DNA of 64,000 nt from Mycobacterium barrassiae. Its GTDB lineage: Bacteria; Actinomycetota; Actinomycetes; Mycobacteriales; Mycobacteriaceae. Every line of letters starts with the position of its first letter. The first letter of the stretch is position 1. Where the stretch lies: positions 1,084 through 65,083 of the forward strand of contig NZ_JACKUK010000025.1 in the NCBI RefSeq assembly GCF_025822765.1, in the 5' to 3' direction. Both the position numbers and the translations under genes were made by a program. Below are positions 1 through 9,970 of this stretch, one piece after another. Below the pieces are notes generated by a model that was not told the DNA's origin, did no database searches, and saw only the letters and a list, made by a program, of their open reading frames with translations.

Positions 1-129
1 GAAGCCCGCGCAGCGACCTACCAGAGCTGGCTGCATTACTACAATCACCACAGACCCCACACCGGCATCAAGAGCAAGACACCGATCGACCGCCTACGCG
101 TTCACAACCTGCCCGTGAAGAACAACTAG
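1..129 (+). CDS. IS481-family transposase, C-terminal fragment (cut by window edge)
   Basis: Frame 1 is open from the first base to a TAG at 127-129. It encodes about 42 residues including [20 protein letters not shown], the typical end of the rve/DDE domain of IS481 and IS3-type transposases, where the final catalytic Glu region leads into a YNxxRPHxxL motif. The start and most of the catalytic domain lie left of the window, so intactness cannot be judged. Its stop overlaps the stop of the convergent nitrobindin gene by two bases, so the element's right end lies in or very near that gene's 3' end. No terminal inverted repeat could be identified. Confidence 0.7.
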   Translation, partial: EARAATYQSWLHYYNHHRPHTGIKSKTPIDRLRVHNLPVKNN

Positions 130-755
130 CCGACGTACCTCGACAGGCGTGCGGACAGGTGCGGCACCAGGCCACCGTCGGCGTCGACGCGTTCCTCGAC
201 GTAGGCCAGATCACCGCCCTCGACGATGCCGTAGAGGCGTTTGGCGCCACCGACGAGCGTGCCGGACTTGGTGCGCGCCAGCGCGTCGGTGACCAATTCC
301 CACGACGACTGGCTCAAGGGGCGGCCGTAGAACAACTCGATGTAGCCGGCCGAATGAGCCAGTAGAAGCTCGATGGCCTGCGATTCGGACGGGTCGGCGG
401 GGTCGTTGACGAACCGCCAGAACCCCGACTCGCGCAGGGACGCGCCCGCGTATTCACCGGTGTCGGTGAGCCGCCAGGAGCGGGCCTCCCAGATCAGATA
501 GTCGCCACCGTCATGAGAGACGACGATCTGTTGGCCGAAGCGATAGTCGCCGTGCGACCCGCGGCCCTCGCCCTCGCCGCGCCACACCCCGACGAGCGGC
601 AGCAGCGCAAGCAGCGCGTCATGGAGATTCGCGCCTTCGCGAAGGTTCGCGGTATCGACCGGCCCTGGGAGATCGCCGAACGCCGGGATGTTGCGGGCGG
701 CGGTCGTTTTCGCGCGTTCGGCCGCAGCCGCGACCGCATCGTCGCCCGATGTCAC
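126..755 (-). CDS. Nitrobindin / FABP-like heme protein (Rv0813c homologue)
   Basis: 209 residues. This is a ten-stranded lipocalin-like barrel of the nitrobindin/THAP4 family (peroxynitrite isomerase-type heme proteins). The hallmark GxWxGxGxG signature is present as [11 protein letters not shown] near residue 57, and a C-terminal His ([11 protein letters not shown]) is a plausible proximal heme ligand. The family binds ferric heme and reacts with NO or peroxynitrite. The start is a GTG whose first bases overlap the stop of the upstream small membrane ORF (GTGA), so it is probably translationally coupled and the last gene of the sulfurtransferase operon. The family is clear from motif and synteny; the physiological ligand is inferred. 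Confidence 0.85.
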   Translation of the reverse strand: MTSGDDAVAAAAERAKTTAARNIPAFGDLPGPVDTANLREGANLHDALLALLPLVGVWRGEGEGRGSHGDYRFGQQIVVSHDGGDYLIWEARSWRLTDTGEYAGASLRESGFWRFVNDPADPSESQAIELLLAHSAGYIELFYGRPLSQSSWELVTDALARTKSGTLVGGAKRLYGIVEGGDLAYVEERVDADGGLVPHLSARLSRYVG

Positions 756-850
756 GACTCGTCGGTGATGAGGCGGTAGAGCGTGTACAGCGCGAACCAG
801 GTAATGACCACCACGGCGGCGATCAGCAGGATCTCGAAGAGCAGCACCAC
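752..850 (-). CDS. Small single-pass membrane protein (32 aa) coupled to nitrobindin
   Basis: A GTG-started frame (or GTG at 847) gives 32 residues: a hydrophobic helix ([20 protein letters not shown]) followed by a short polar tail [10 protein letters not shown]. Its TGA overlaps the GTG of the nitrobindin gene by four bases, the usual layout of a coupled operon gene. It lies 45 bp after the DUF1416 stop. Function is unknown. A topology with N-terminus out and a short cytosolic tail is only a guess. Coding status rests on the coupling and on the perfect transmembrane composition. Confidence 0.6.
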   Translation of the reverse strand: MVLLFEILLIAAVVVITWFALYTLYRLITDES

Positions 851-895
851 GACAGAAAGTCTAGCCGCACCACTGCCAACGACTCTCGGCAGCCG

Positions 896-1198
896 TCAGG
901 CGACCTTGACGTCGACCTCGTGGATACCGGCGCCCGACGGTGCGACGCTGGCGTCGCCGTTGCCGGCCGGGGACAGCGCACGCAGCGTCCACGTGCCCGG
1001 CGCGGCGAAGAACCGGAAATCGCCGGTGGCCGATGCGACGACCTCCGCGGTGAATTCGTCAGAGCTGTCCAGCAGCCGGACGAACGCGCCGCCGACGGCC
1101 TGACCCGAGCCATCCACCACGCGGCCGGTGATGACCGTCTCGCGCTCGAGGTCGACGCTTGCGGGCAACGTCAGCCCTTGTTTCGGTGCAGAGCACAT
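896..1198 (-). CDS. sseC: DUF1416 protein (SseC-like) of sulfurtransferase operon
   Basis: 100 residues starting MCSAPKQG. It is a DUF1416 protein, the small partner gene that follows rhodanese-type sulfurtransferases in mycobacteria (Rv0814c, annotated SseC2). The sequence is a single beta-sandwich of carboxypeptidase-regulatory type (ITGRVVDGSGQAVGGAFVRL, then GDFRFFAAPGTWTLRAL). One base separates its ATG from the stop of the sulfurtransferase gene, so the two are co-translated. A role in thiosulfate or cysteine sulfur metabolism is inferred from this constant linkage; no catalytic motif is seen. Confidence 0.85.
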   Translation of the reverse strand: MCSAPKQGLTLPASVDLERETVITGRVVDGSGQAVGGAFVRLLDSSDEFTAEVVASATGDFRFFAAPGTWTLRALSPAGNGDASVAPSGAGIHEVDVKVA

Positions 1199-1199
1199 A

Positions 1200-2033
1200 T
1201 CAACTTCCCAACTCGATCGGGGCCCCCACGAGAGAGCCGTATTCCGTCCAACTTCCGTCGTAGTTCTTGACGTTCTCGTGTCCCAGCAGCTCCTGGAGCA
1301 CGAACCAGGTGTGCGACGAACGCTCGCCGATCCGGCAGTAGGCGATGGTCTCCTTCTTGCCGTCGAGACCCGCCTCGGCGTACAGCTTGGCGAGCTCTTC
1401 GTCGGACTTGAAGGTGCCGTCCTCGTTGGCCGCCTTGCTCCACGGCACATTGATGGCGCCGGGGATGTGGCCCGGCCGCTGGCTCTGCTCCTGGGGCAGA
1501 TGAGCGGGGGCGAGGATCTTGCCCGAGAACTCGTCAGGGGAGCGCACGTCGACGAGGTTCTTGGCGCCAATGGCGGCGATGACCTCGTCGCGGAAGGCGC
1601 GGATATTGTTGTTCGGCGCCTTGGCCGTGTAGCTGGTAGCGGGTCGATTCGGCACATCCTTGACCAACGGGCGGCCGTCGAGCTCCCACTTCTTGCGACC
1701 GCCGTCGAGGAGCTTGACGTTCTCGTGGCCGTACAGCTTGAAGTACCAGTACGCGTAGGCGGCGAACCAGTTGTTGTTGCCGCCGTACAGAATCACGGTG
1801 TCGTCATTGCTGATGCCCTTCTCGGACAACAGCTTCGAGAACTGCTGCTGGTCGACGAAGTCGCGCTTGACCTGGTCCTGCAGCTCGGTCTTCCAATCGA
1901 GGCGCACAGCGCCTGCGATGTGGCCGCCCTCATAGGCGGCGGTGTCCTCGTCGACCTCGACGAAGACGGTGTTCGGCGCGTCGAGATTGCTCTCGGCCCA
2001 GTCAGTGCTGACCAGGACGTCGGAGCGTGCCAT
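1200..2033 (-). CDS. cysA2: Thiosulfate sulfurtransferase, tandem rhodanese
   Basis: 277 residues with two rhodanese domains: an inactive N-terminal one (to about residue 135) and a C-terminal one with the catalytic loop CRIGERSSH, whose Cys carries the persulfide. It transfers sulfane sulfur from thiosulfate to a thiol acceptor in the cytosol. The protein matches the mycobacterial CysA2/CysA3 (Rv0815c) type in length and motif. The start at 2033 has GAAAGGA upstream. It lies between DUF4395 (36 bp upstream) and DUF1416 (1 bp downstream), all expected to be under the polycysteine attenuator at 2647-2739. Confidence 0.93.
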   Translation of the reverse strand: MARSDVLVSTDWAESNLDAPNTVFVEVDEDTAAYEGGHIAGAVRLDWKTELQDQVKRDFVDQQQFSKLLSEKGISNDDTVILYGGNNNWFAAYAYWYFKLYGHENVKLLDGGRKKWELDGRPLVKDVPNRPATSYTAKAPNNNIRAFRDEVIAAIGAKNLVDVRSPDEFSGKILAPAHLPQEQSQRPGHIPGAINVPWSKAANEDGTFKSDEELAKLYAEAGLDGKKETIAYCRIGERSSHTWFVLQELLGHENVKNYDGSWTEYGSLVGAPIELGS

Positions 2034-2069
2034 GTAGGAAATCCTTTCGGTTGCTTGCTATTTGAAGTG

Positions 2070-2552
2070 TTAGGCGGTGGAAGGCACCCGGCGGAACCGG
2101 GCGACGAGCGGATATATCTGGCAGCCGAGGCAGATACCGAAGGCCGCGTTGAGAAAGGCCGCCACGAGGGCGAAGCCGGTGGCGGTGAGGCCGACCAGCG
2201 GGGCGCCCGACGCGAAGCCGATGACGCCGACGACGGCGAACACGAAGCCGACGAGTTGGGCGAACTTCAGCGGAGGCACCGGCTCCTTCTCGGTGGCGGG
2301 TCCGAGGCGGGGCGCCACGAAGGTCTTGAAGATCAGGCCGTACGGATGCTGCCGCGGTCCGCGCCAGGCGCCTATCGCGAACACCACCGCTTGCACGCCG
2401 AGGATCACTGCCGCGCCGACGGGGCTGACGGCGGAGATCAGCAGCACCGCGATGATCACGGCGGTGGTCACCCAGGCCGCGAAGCGTGGACCGCGGACGT
2501 CAACCTGGTCCGGTGGGGTGCTGGTCGTCTTGGTGCTCGTGGTGGTCGGCAT
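2070..2552 (-). CDS. DUF4395 integral membrane protein
   Basis: 160 residues from an ATG preceded by AGGAG at an ideal distance, which is why the longer upstream frame is rejected. It has four predicted transmembrane helices and the family's CxxC at the C-terminal helix (FGICLGCQIYPL). DUF4395 proteins are regularly encoded beside rhodaneses and thioredoxins, which suggests a thiol- or sulfur-related membrane role (transport or redox). No biochemical activity is known to me. It is the first structural gene after the polycysteine leader; its ribosome-binding region can pair with the Cys-codon tract. Confidence 0.85.
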   Translation of the reverse strand: MPTTTSTKTTSTPPDQVDVRGPRFAAWVTTAVIIAVLLISAVSPVGAAVILGVQAVVFAIGAWRGPRQHPYGLIFKTFVAPRLGPATEKEPVPPLKFAQLVGFVFAVVGVIGFASGAPLVGLTATGFALVAAFLNAAFGICLGCQIYPLVARFRRVPSTA

Positions 2553-2679
2553 AAATGTGCTCCTGTTGCGGGGATGGACTGGCTGGGGGGGAGGGCGGAC
2601 CACATGGGGCCACTCCCGAGCGCGGCGCGAAGAAAGGCGCAGCTACTCAGCAGCTACAACAACAACAGCAACAACCCGC
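2550..2679 (-). promoter_or_regulatory. Attenuator: Cys-codon tract can pair with DUF4395 ribosome-binding region
   Basis: The RNA just 5' of the AGGAG site reads GCAACAG (plus-strand 2563-2569). This is complementary, with one G-U pair, to the CUGUUGU/UGUUGC repeats made by the consecutive Cys codons (plus-strand 2663-2673). Pairing would hide the DUF4395 ribosome-binding site. A ribosome stalled on the Cys codons when Cys-tRNA is scarce would free it. Complementarity is visible in the sequence; the mechanism is inferred from the cysteine-responsive leaderless sORFs described in M. smegmatis. Confidence 0.6.
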
Positions 2680-2739
2680 GACGCGGCACAGATCGACTGC
2701 GCGGCGCTTGGTGAGCATCGGCTCGAGGCGGGCGAACAC
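2647..2739 (-). CDS. Leaderless polycysteine leader peptide (Ms5788A-type sORF)
   Basis: The 30-codon frame starts with GTG at 2739 and ends TGA. It encodes ...LTKRRAVDLCRVAGCCCCCCSC, with six Cys codons in a row and a seventh before the stop. A TAAGCT -10 box ends seven bases before the GTG, so transcription should start on the GTG itself, making the message leaderless. An in-frame ATG at 2718 is an alternative start (23 aa). This closely matches the polycysteine sORFs of mycobacteria that act as cysteine-responsive attenuators ahead of the DUF4395-sulfurtransferase operon. The peptide probably has no job of its own; translation of the Cys tract is the signal. Confidence 0.85.
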   Translation of the reverse strand: MFARLEPMLTKRRAVDLCRVAGCCCCCCSC

Positions 2740-2760
2740 GGGGGACAGCTTACCCAATGA
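2740..2760 (-). promoter_or_regulatory. -10 promoter element for the polycysteine leader operon
   Basis: Reading leftward, TAAGCT (plus-strand 2747-2752) fits the mycobacterial TANNNT -10 consensus. Seven bases (GTCCCCC) separate it from the GTG of the leader peptide. No clear -35 box is seen, which is usual for mycobacterial SigA promoters. The promoter abuts the 3' end of thiX. Confidence 0.6.
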
Positions 2761-2768
2761 CATGGTGA

Positions 2769-3191
2769 TCAAGCCAACAGCGGTTCCAGCGCCGACCGCA
2801 GGTCAGCGACTGTCGGGACACCGTGGGTCCGGAACCGGGGGCGACCTTGGGCATCGAAGATGATCGTGGTGGGCAGCGACAGCACCGAAAGCCGCCGGGC
2901 CGCTTCCGGATTGGCGTCCATGTCGATCTCGACGTGCGCGACCCCGGGCAATTCGGCGCATACCTGATCGACAACCCTGCGCACCGCCGCGCACGGTCCG
3001 CACCACTCCGCGGTGAAGTGCAGCACCGTCGGCCCTGTCTGCGACAGGCCAAGGTCACTCGTGTCGACCTCAGCGGCCTTTTCGCTCGCCTTGAGCAGGC
3101 CGGCGCGCAGCGTGACCAGCCTGCCGATCACGTAGGCCAATCCGAGCGCCGCGACGAGCACGGTGATCGCCAACACCCATGAAGTACTCAC
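2769..3191 (-). CDS. thiX: Membrane-anchored thioredoxin (ThiX)
   Basis: 140 residues. Residues 1-25 form one hydrophobic helix and the rest is a thioredoxin fold with the active site WCGPC at about residues 63-67 and the cis-Pro segment LPTTIIF. It probably works as a membrane-tethered disulfide reductase. It corresponds to Rv0816c by synteny. The GTG start overlaps the stop of lmeA (GTGA), so the two are translationally coupled. The active-site pair is intact. Confidence 0.9.
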   Translation of the reverse strand: MSTSWVLAITVLVAALGLAYVIGRLVTLRAGLLKASEKAAEVDTSDLGLSQTGPTVLHFTAEWCGPCAAVRRVVDQVCAELPGVAHVEIDMDANPEAARRLSVLSLPTTIIFDAQGRPRFRTHGVPTVADLRSALEPLLA

Positions 3192-4003
3192 GACAGGTTG
3201 AACTCGTCCAGGGCCACCGTTACTCCCTCGGCGATGCCTTCGATGATCACGTCCGAGCCGCGGGCCCCCTGGGCGGTGGGCGCGAGCCCGAAGGGCAGCT
3301 TCTGACCGGGCAGGCTGGTCGAGAAGGCGGCCAGCACGGCGGCCTTCTTGTCGTCGGGAACCGGCTGGTCAGCGGTACCCGGGCCGGTGAGCACGTCGGT
3401 GGCTGTGAGAACCAGGGTGGTCTGGTCCGGTCCGACGATCGACAGGTCCACGGCGATGCTCACCTTCTCGTCATACCCGGCTTTCGCGGGCGTTCCCGTG
3501 AACACGACCCCGCGATTGCTCGAGATCCCCGATTCGGTGGTGCCGCCGGTGGCGTCGTTGCTCTCGCGGGTCGGCGCCTCGACCAGTAGGTCGGGGACGC
3601 CCATGAACCGTCCCATGTGCGTGGAGTCGATGATGATGCGGCTCTCCGCCTTGCCGACGGCCAGCTTGGCCTCCGGACCGACCAGCCACGACGAGTCGCC
3701 GAGATCGATCGAATGCAGGGTGGCCTCCAGCGAGGCCTTGCCGACCACGGGATGGTCCACGCCGGCGGCCCGGATCTCGATTTCGTCGTAATGCCGGTCG
3801 ACGGCCTGGGGGATGAAGGGGAAACCGAGGATCGCCACTGACGGGTCCCAGGCCAGGTGGGCGGCCGTCCGCACGCTTCTGGCCAGGCGGTATTCGGCAT
3901 AGATCGCGGCACCGAAGTCGGTTCCGACAGCGCCGACGACCACGGCAGTCGCGGTGGCCAGCACACCGATCAGCAGCTTTCGCACCGCCACATTCTTGCC
4001 CAC
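3188..4003 (-). CDS. lmeA: LmeA-like DUF2993 cell-envelope protein
   Basis: 271 residues from GTG at 4003 (GTGs a few codons later are alternatives). An N-terminal transmembrane or signal helix (LLIGVLATATAVVVGAVG) is followed by a DUF2993 domain covering the rest. Rv0817c and its M. smegmatis orthologue are named LmeA, a periplasmic phospholipid-binding protein needed for lipomannan mannan-chain elongation. The same position next to glnR and thiX supports orthology. The longer open frame upstream overlaps the glnR region and shows no conserved features, so it is excluded. Confidence 0.82.
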   Translation of the reverse strand: MGKNVAVRKLLIGVLATATAVVVGAVGTDFGAAIYAEYRLARSVRTAAHLAWDPSVAILGFPFIPQAVDRHYDEIEIRAAGVDHPVVGKASLEATLHSIDLGDSSWLVGPEAKLAVGKAESRIIIDSTHMGRFMGVPDLLVEAPTRESNDATGGTTESGISSNRGVVFTGTPAKAGYDEKVSIAVDLSIVGPDQTTLVLTATDVLTGPGTADQPVPDDKKAAVLAAFSTSLPGQKLPFGLAPTAQGARGSDVIIEGIAEGVTVALDEFNLS

Positions 4004-4163
4004 CGGCGACCGTTCGACCCCGTTGGTCCAGCTGACCTGGAAGTGTCGCGCTATCGTTAGATCACCATCGGCCGGGTAACGGCCATATGACAGGCATGAA
4101 TCTGGGAAGTCACCGACCGACATTGATGTCCAGGCGAGGTCCCCATGGCTGCTGGAGGGCCAG

Positions 4164-5854
<1,691 letters not shown>

Positions 5855-5862
5855 CTGGACGA

Positions 5863-5880
5863 GTTCACCGGCCGTTCACT
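5863..5880 (+). promoter_or_regulatory. PHO box (two GTTCACY repeats, 11-bp period)
   Basis: GTTCACC at 5863-5869 and GTTCACT at 5874-5880 are spaced one helical turn apart, the arrangement bound by PhoP/RegX3-type phosphate regulators in actinobacteria. The site is about 87 bp before the pstS start, so phosphate starvation should induce pstSCAB through SenX3-RegX3. The motif is seen; the regulator is inferred. Confidence 0.75.
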
Positions 5881-5966
5881 TCACATCTCCGCGCTGTCCA
5901 CCACGGCCGCATACGTTGCCGGAGAGTTCAGGCCTTTTTAGAAGCCGTCAACGGAAAGTGGGATAA

Positions 5967-7091
5967 GTGAAGCTCAACAGCATTGGCAAGAACGTCGGAA
6001 TGGCGCTGTCCGTGACGGCCATCGCCGCGCTGACGCTGTCGGCGTGCGGCAGCGACAACAACACCGGAACCTCCGGAAACACCACCGGTGCAACCGGATC
6101 CGCGTCGGCCGAGTGCGGCGGCAAGAACTCCATCACCGCGGAGGGCTCGACGGCCCAGCAGAACGCGATCGCGGAATTCAACAAGGTCTGGGGCCAGACC
6201 TGCGCGGGCAAGAACCTCTCTTACAACCCGACCGGATCCGGCGCGGGTCGCGAGCAGTTCATCGCCGGTAACGTCGACTTCGCCGGATCGGACTCGGCGC
6301 TGAAGGAGGAGCAGATCGCTGCGGCCGCCGAGCGTTGTGGCGGCAACCCGGCCTGGAATCTGCCACTGGTGTTCGGTCCGATCGCGATGGCCTACAACAT
6401 CCCGGGCGTCGACAAGCTCGTGCTCAACGGGGACACACTCGCCAAGATCTTCCAGGGTCAGATCACCAAGTGGAACGACCCGGCCATTGCCGCGCTGAAC
6501 GAGGGCGTCACGTTGCCCGACACCACCATCACCCCTATCTTCCGGTCGGACTCCTCGGGCACCACCGACAATTTTCAGAAGTACCTCGAGGCCGCCTCCG
6601 GGGGTGCGTGGACCAAGGGCGACGGCAGCGAGTTCCAGGGCGGAGCGGGTGAGGGCGCGCAGAAGTCCGCCGGGGTCGCGCAGGCTGTGCAGGCGACGCC
6701 GGGTGCCATCGGTTATGTCGAGAAGGGATTCGCGGACCAGGCCGGCATCCCCTATGCGCAGATCGACAACGGCAGCGGTGCAGTCGTATTGACCGACGAA
6801 TCGGCCGGTAAGGCCATCGACGCGGCCAAATTCGCTGCCGAGGGCAATGACCTGACGCTCGACCTGGCCTCGCTGTACGGCACACAGGAGCCCGGTGCCT
6901 ATCCGCTGGTGCTGGCCACCTACGAGATCGTGTGCTCGAAGGGCTATGACGCGGACACCTCAGCGGCGGTGAAGTCGTTCTTGACGGTGGCGGCCAACGC
7001 CGGCCAGGCCAACCTGTCTCCTGCCGGCTATGTACCGCTGCCTGCCGCTTTCAAAGAGCGTCTGGTGACGTCCATCGACGCCATCAGCTGA
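5967..7091 (+). CDS. pstS: Phosphate-binding lipoprotein PstS
   Basis: 374 residues. A signal peptide with lipobox LSAC and lipidated Cys27 is followed by a Gly/Thr/Asn-rich linker and the PBP-like phosphate-binding domain (ITAEGSTAQQNAI, GSGAGREQF, FRSDSSGTTDNF, the phosphate loops). It captures inorganic phosphate outside the membrane for PstCAB. The start is GTG at 5967. It is the first gene of the pst operon, 112 bp after mshD and behind the PHO box. Confidence 0.95.
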   Translation: MKLNSIGKNVGMALSVTAIAALTLSACGSDNNTGTSGNTTGATGSASAECGGKNSITAEGSTAQQNAIAEFNKVWGQTCAGKNLSYNPTGSGAGREQFIAGNVDFAGSDSALKEEQIAAAAERCGGNPAWNLPLVFGPIAMAYNIPGVDKLVLNGDTLAKIFQGQITKWNDPAIAALNEGVTLPDTTITPIFRSDSSGTTDNFQKYLEAASGGAWTKGDGSEFQGGAGEGAQKSAGVAQAVQATPGAIGYVEKGFADQAGIPYAQIDNGSGAVVLTDESAGKAIDAAKFAAEGNDLTLDLASLYGTQEPGAYPLVLATYEIVCSKGYDADTSAAVKSFLTVAANAGQANLSPAGYVPLPAAFKERLVTSIDAIS

Positions 7092-7146
7092 CCTGCTCCG
7101 TTTGTGGCGCGAGCGCACCAAACCGGCGAAGATGGGTGCCTGACAA

Positions 7147-8196
7147 ATGACCGATAGGGTCGAAGTGACAACACCGAATCCGTTGGACGCAGGATCAGGC
7201 GAGGCATTGGCGATGCCTTTCGGGGAGCCCGAGCCCATCTCCACCAATCCCTCGAGGAACGCCAAGGAGCGACTGGGAGACCGGATCTTCCGAACACTCG
7301 CGGAGGGTTCGGGCGTCTTGATCGTCGTCATCATCGCGGCGATCGGGATCTTCCTGATCTGGCGCGCCATCCCGGCGCTCGCTCGCAACGAAGCGAATTT
7401 CTTTCTCTACGGCGGCAACTGGGTCACCACGAACACCTCCGCGATGCGGTTCGGCATTCTCGATCTGCTCCAGGTGACGGTGTTCGTGTCGGTATTCGCG
7501 CTGGTCCTCGCCATGCCGGTGGCGTTGGGCATCGCGATCTATCTGACGCAGTACGCACCGCGTAGGGTCGCCGGTCCGCTGGCCTACATGGTCGATCTGC
7601 TAGCGGCGGTGCCCTCGATCATCTACGGCGTGTGGGGACTGTATGTCCTTGCGCCCGTGATCAAACCGTTCGCGGTGTGGTTGAACGAGAACATGTCCTG
7701 GCTCTTTCTGTTCCAGACCGGCAACGCCTCGGTCGCAGGCGGTGGAACCATCTTCACGGCGGGCATCGTGTTGGCGGTGATGATCCTGCCGATCATCACC
7801 GCGGTCGCCCGCGAGGTGTTCATCCAGACACCGCGCGGGCACATCGAGGCGGCACTGGCGTTGGGCGCCACACGTTGGGAGGTGGTGCGCACGACGGTGT
7901 TGCCGTTCGGGCTCTCGGGCTACATCAGCGGCGCGATGCTCGGCCTCGGCCGCGCTCTCGGCGAAACCATTGCGCTGCTGATCATCCTGCGCGGCACGCA
8001 GCAAGCGTTCGGATGGTCGCTGTTCGACGCGGGCTACACGTTCGCAAGCAAAATCGCCTCGGCGGCATCGGAATTCAATGACCAGTACAAGGCTGGCGCC
8101 TACATCGCGGCCGGTCTCGTGCTGTTCATCCTCACGTTCGTCGTGAACTCCCTGGCCCGCGCCGCGGTGTCCGGAAAGGACCGGTCCGCATCATGA
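7147..8196 (+). CDS. pstC: Phosphate ABC transporter permease PstC
   Basis: 349 residues with about six transmembrane helices after a 55-residue cytosolic N-terminal extension. The coupling-helix EAA motif reads [22 protein letters not shown] near residue 235. It forms the translocation channel with PstA. The ATG at 7147 is followed by a typical variable N-terminus. The stop overlaps the pstA start by four bases (ATGA), so coupling is tight. Confidence 0.95.
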   Translation: MTDRVEVTTPNPLDAGSGEALAMPFGEPEPISTNPSRNAKERLGDRIFRTLAEGSGVLIVVIIAAIGIFLIWRAIPALARNEANFFLYGGNWVTTNTSAMRFGILDLLQVTVFVSVFALVLAMPVALGIAIYLTQYAPRRVAGPLAYMVDLLAAVPSIIYGVWGLYVLAPVIKPFAVWLNENMSWLFLFQTGNASVAGGGTIFTAGIVLAVMILPIITAVAREVFIQTPRGHIEAALALGATRWEVVRTTVLPFGLSGYISGAMLGLGRALGETIALLIILRGTQQAFGWSLFDAGYTFASKIASAASEFNDQYKAGAYIAAGLVLFILTFVVNSLARAAVSGKDRSAS

Positions 8197-9107
8197 CCTC
8201 GACATTGGACAAGCCGGTCAAGGTGGCGACCTTTCAGGGCGTCAGCCTACGGCGCAAGATCACCAACAACATCGCCACTGTGCTGGTCACGGCGTCGGTG
8301 GTCATCGCGGTCATCCCGTTGGTGTGGGTGCTGGTGACGGTGGTGGTCAAGGGCGTCGGCGTGGTGACGTCGAGCACCTGGTGGTTCAACTCACAGGCGG
8401 GTATGACGGCGTTCCAGGCCGGCGGCGGCGCCTACCACGCCATCGTCGGCACACTGCTGCAGGGTCTGGTGTGCGCCGTCATCTCCATCCCGATCGGGGT
8501 GTTCGTCGGCATCTATTTGGTGGAGTACGGCGGCGGCACAAGGCTGGGCAAGCTGACCACCTTCATGGTCGACATCCTCACCGGCGTGCCGTCGATTGTC
8601 GCCGCGCTGTTCATCTACGCGCTCTGGGTTGCCACGCTGGGCTTCCAGCGGTCGGGTTTCGCGGTGTCGCTTTCCCTGGTGCTGCTGATGATCCCCGTCA
8701 TCGTCCGATCCACCGAGGAGATGCTGCGCATCGTCCCGATGGATCTGCGTGAAGCCAGTTATGCGCTCGGCGTGCCGAAGTGGAAAACGATCTCCGCCAT
8801 CGTGGTTCCGACGGCGCTGTCGGGCATTGTCACCGGAATCCTGTTGGCGCTGGCCCGCGTAATGGGCGAGACGGCGCCGCTGCTGATCCTCGTCGGCTAC
8901 GCCCAGGCCATCAACTTCGACATGTTCAGCGGCTTCATGGGATCGCTTCCCGGCATGATGTACGACCAGACGTCGGCGGGTGCCGGCGCCAACCCTGTGC
9001 CCACCGACCGACTGTGGGGTGCGGCGTTCACGCTGATCGTGTTGATCGCGTTGCTGAACGTCGGAGCCCGGTTCGTCGCCAAATTCTTTGCCCCCAAGAA
9101 GGTTTAG
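8193..9107 (+). CDS. pstA: Phosphate ABC transporter permease PstA
   Basis: 304 residues, six transmembrane helices, with the permease coupling motif [20 protein letters not shown] near residue 190. It is the second channel subunit of the Pst importer. The ATG overlaps the pstC stop, and pstB follows 12 bp later. Confidence 0.95.
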   Translation: MTSTLDKPVKVATFQGVSLRRKITNNIATVLVTASVVIAVIPLVWVLVTVVVKGVGVVTSSTWWFNSQAGMTAFQAGGGAYHAIVGTLLQGLVCAVISIPIGVFVGIYLVEYGGGTRLGKLTTFMVDILTGVPSIVAALFIYALWVATLGFQRSGFAVSLSLVLLMIPVIVRSTEEMLRIVPMDLREASYALGVPKWKTISAIVVPTALSGIVTGILLALARVMGETAPLLILVGYAQAINFDMFSGFMGSLPGMMYDQTSAGAGANPVPTDRLWGAAFTLIVLIALLNVGARFVAKFFAPKKV

Positions 9108-9119
9108 GAGCCACCTGAC

Positions 9120-9896
9120 ATGGCCAAACGGCTGGATCTCAAGGACGTCAACATCTATTACGGCACGTTCAAGGCGGTCGCCGAGGTCGCGCTGTCGGTT
9201 CAGCCGCGCAGCGTGACCGCGTTCATCGGCCCGTCCGGCTGCGGGAAGTCGACTGTGCTCCGCACCCTGAATCGCATGCACGAGGTCATCCCCGGCGCCC
9301 GGGTGGAGGGTTCGGTGCTGCTCGACGGCGAAGACATCTACGGCCCCGGCGTCGACCCGGTGGGTGTCCGCAAGACCATCGGTATGGTGTTCCAGCGCCC
9401 GAATCCCTTCCCCACCATGTCGATTCGCGACAATGTGGTGGCCGGCCTGAAGCTTCAGGGCGTGCGAAACAAGAAGGTGCTCGACGAGGTCGCCGAGCGC
9501 TCACTCAAGGGCGCCAACCTCTGGAACGAGGTCAAGGATCGGCTGGACAAGCCGGGTGGTGGGCTGTCGGGCGGTCAACAGCAGCGGCTCTGCATCGCCC
9601 GCGCGATCGCGGTCCAGCCCGACGTGCTCCTGATGGACGAGCCGTGCTCGGCGTTGGACCCCATCTCCACGCTCGCCATCGAGGATCTCATCGCGGAGCT
9701 CAAGCAGGACTTCACGATCGTGATCGTCACGCACAACATGCAGCAGGCCGCTCGCGTCAGCGACCAGACGGCGTTCTTCAACCTCGAGGCGACCGGTAAG
9801 CCCGGCCGACTCGTCGAGATCGACGATACGGAGAAGATCTTCTCCAATCCGAACCAGAAGGCGACTGAGGACTACATCTCCGGTCGGTTCGGCTGA
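9120..9896 (+). CDS. pstB: Phosphate ABC transporter ATPase PstB (PhoT)
   Basis: 258 residues. Walker A is GPSGCGKST (about 36-44), the signature is LSGGQQQRL, Walker B is [12 protein letters not shown] and the switch His is in VTHNMQQ. It hydrolyses ATP to drive phosphate import through PstCA. Its M. tuberculosis counterpart at this locus is Rv0820 (PhoT). All catalytic residues are present. Confidence 0.96.
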   Translation: MAKRLDLKDVNIYYGTFKAVAEVALSVQPRSVTAFIGPSGCGKSTVLRTLNRMHEVIPGARVEGSVLLDGEDIYGPGVDPVGVRKTIGMVFQRPNPFPTMSIRDNVVAGLKLQGVRNKKVLDEVAERSLKGANLWNEVKDRLDKPGGGLSGGQQQRLCIARAIAVQPDVLLMDEPCSALDPISTLAIEDLIAELKQDFTIVIVTHNMQQAARVSDQTAFFNLEATGKPGRLVEIDDTEKIFSNPNQKATEDYISGRFG

Positions 9897-9901
9897 CCCG
9901 G

Positions 9902-9959
9902 CGAGCAGACGCGAAACCTCCCGAAATTGCGGGTTCTAGGAGGTGTTCGCGTCTGCTCG
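9902..9959. terminator. Long hairpin, probable bidirectional terminator; member of a dispersed GAGCAGACGC repeat
   Basis: CGAGCAGACGCGAA (9902-9915) pairs with TTCGCGTCTGCTCG (9946-9959), and inside it ACCTCC pairs with GGAGGT. It sits between the convergent pstB and phoU genes, the right place for a shared terminator. The same outer arm recurs at 53103-53160, so this is also a dispersed intergenic repeat. Confidence 0.75.
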
Positions 9960-9970
9960 TGGGGTGGGCG

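Noticed and set aside
1128-2714. A 528-codon open frame on the plus strand across the sulfur operon
   Set aside because: Antisense to genes with clear motifs (rhodanese, DUF1416, DUF4395); its translation is low-complexity and typical of GC-rich shadow frames.
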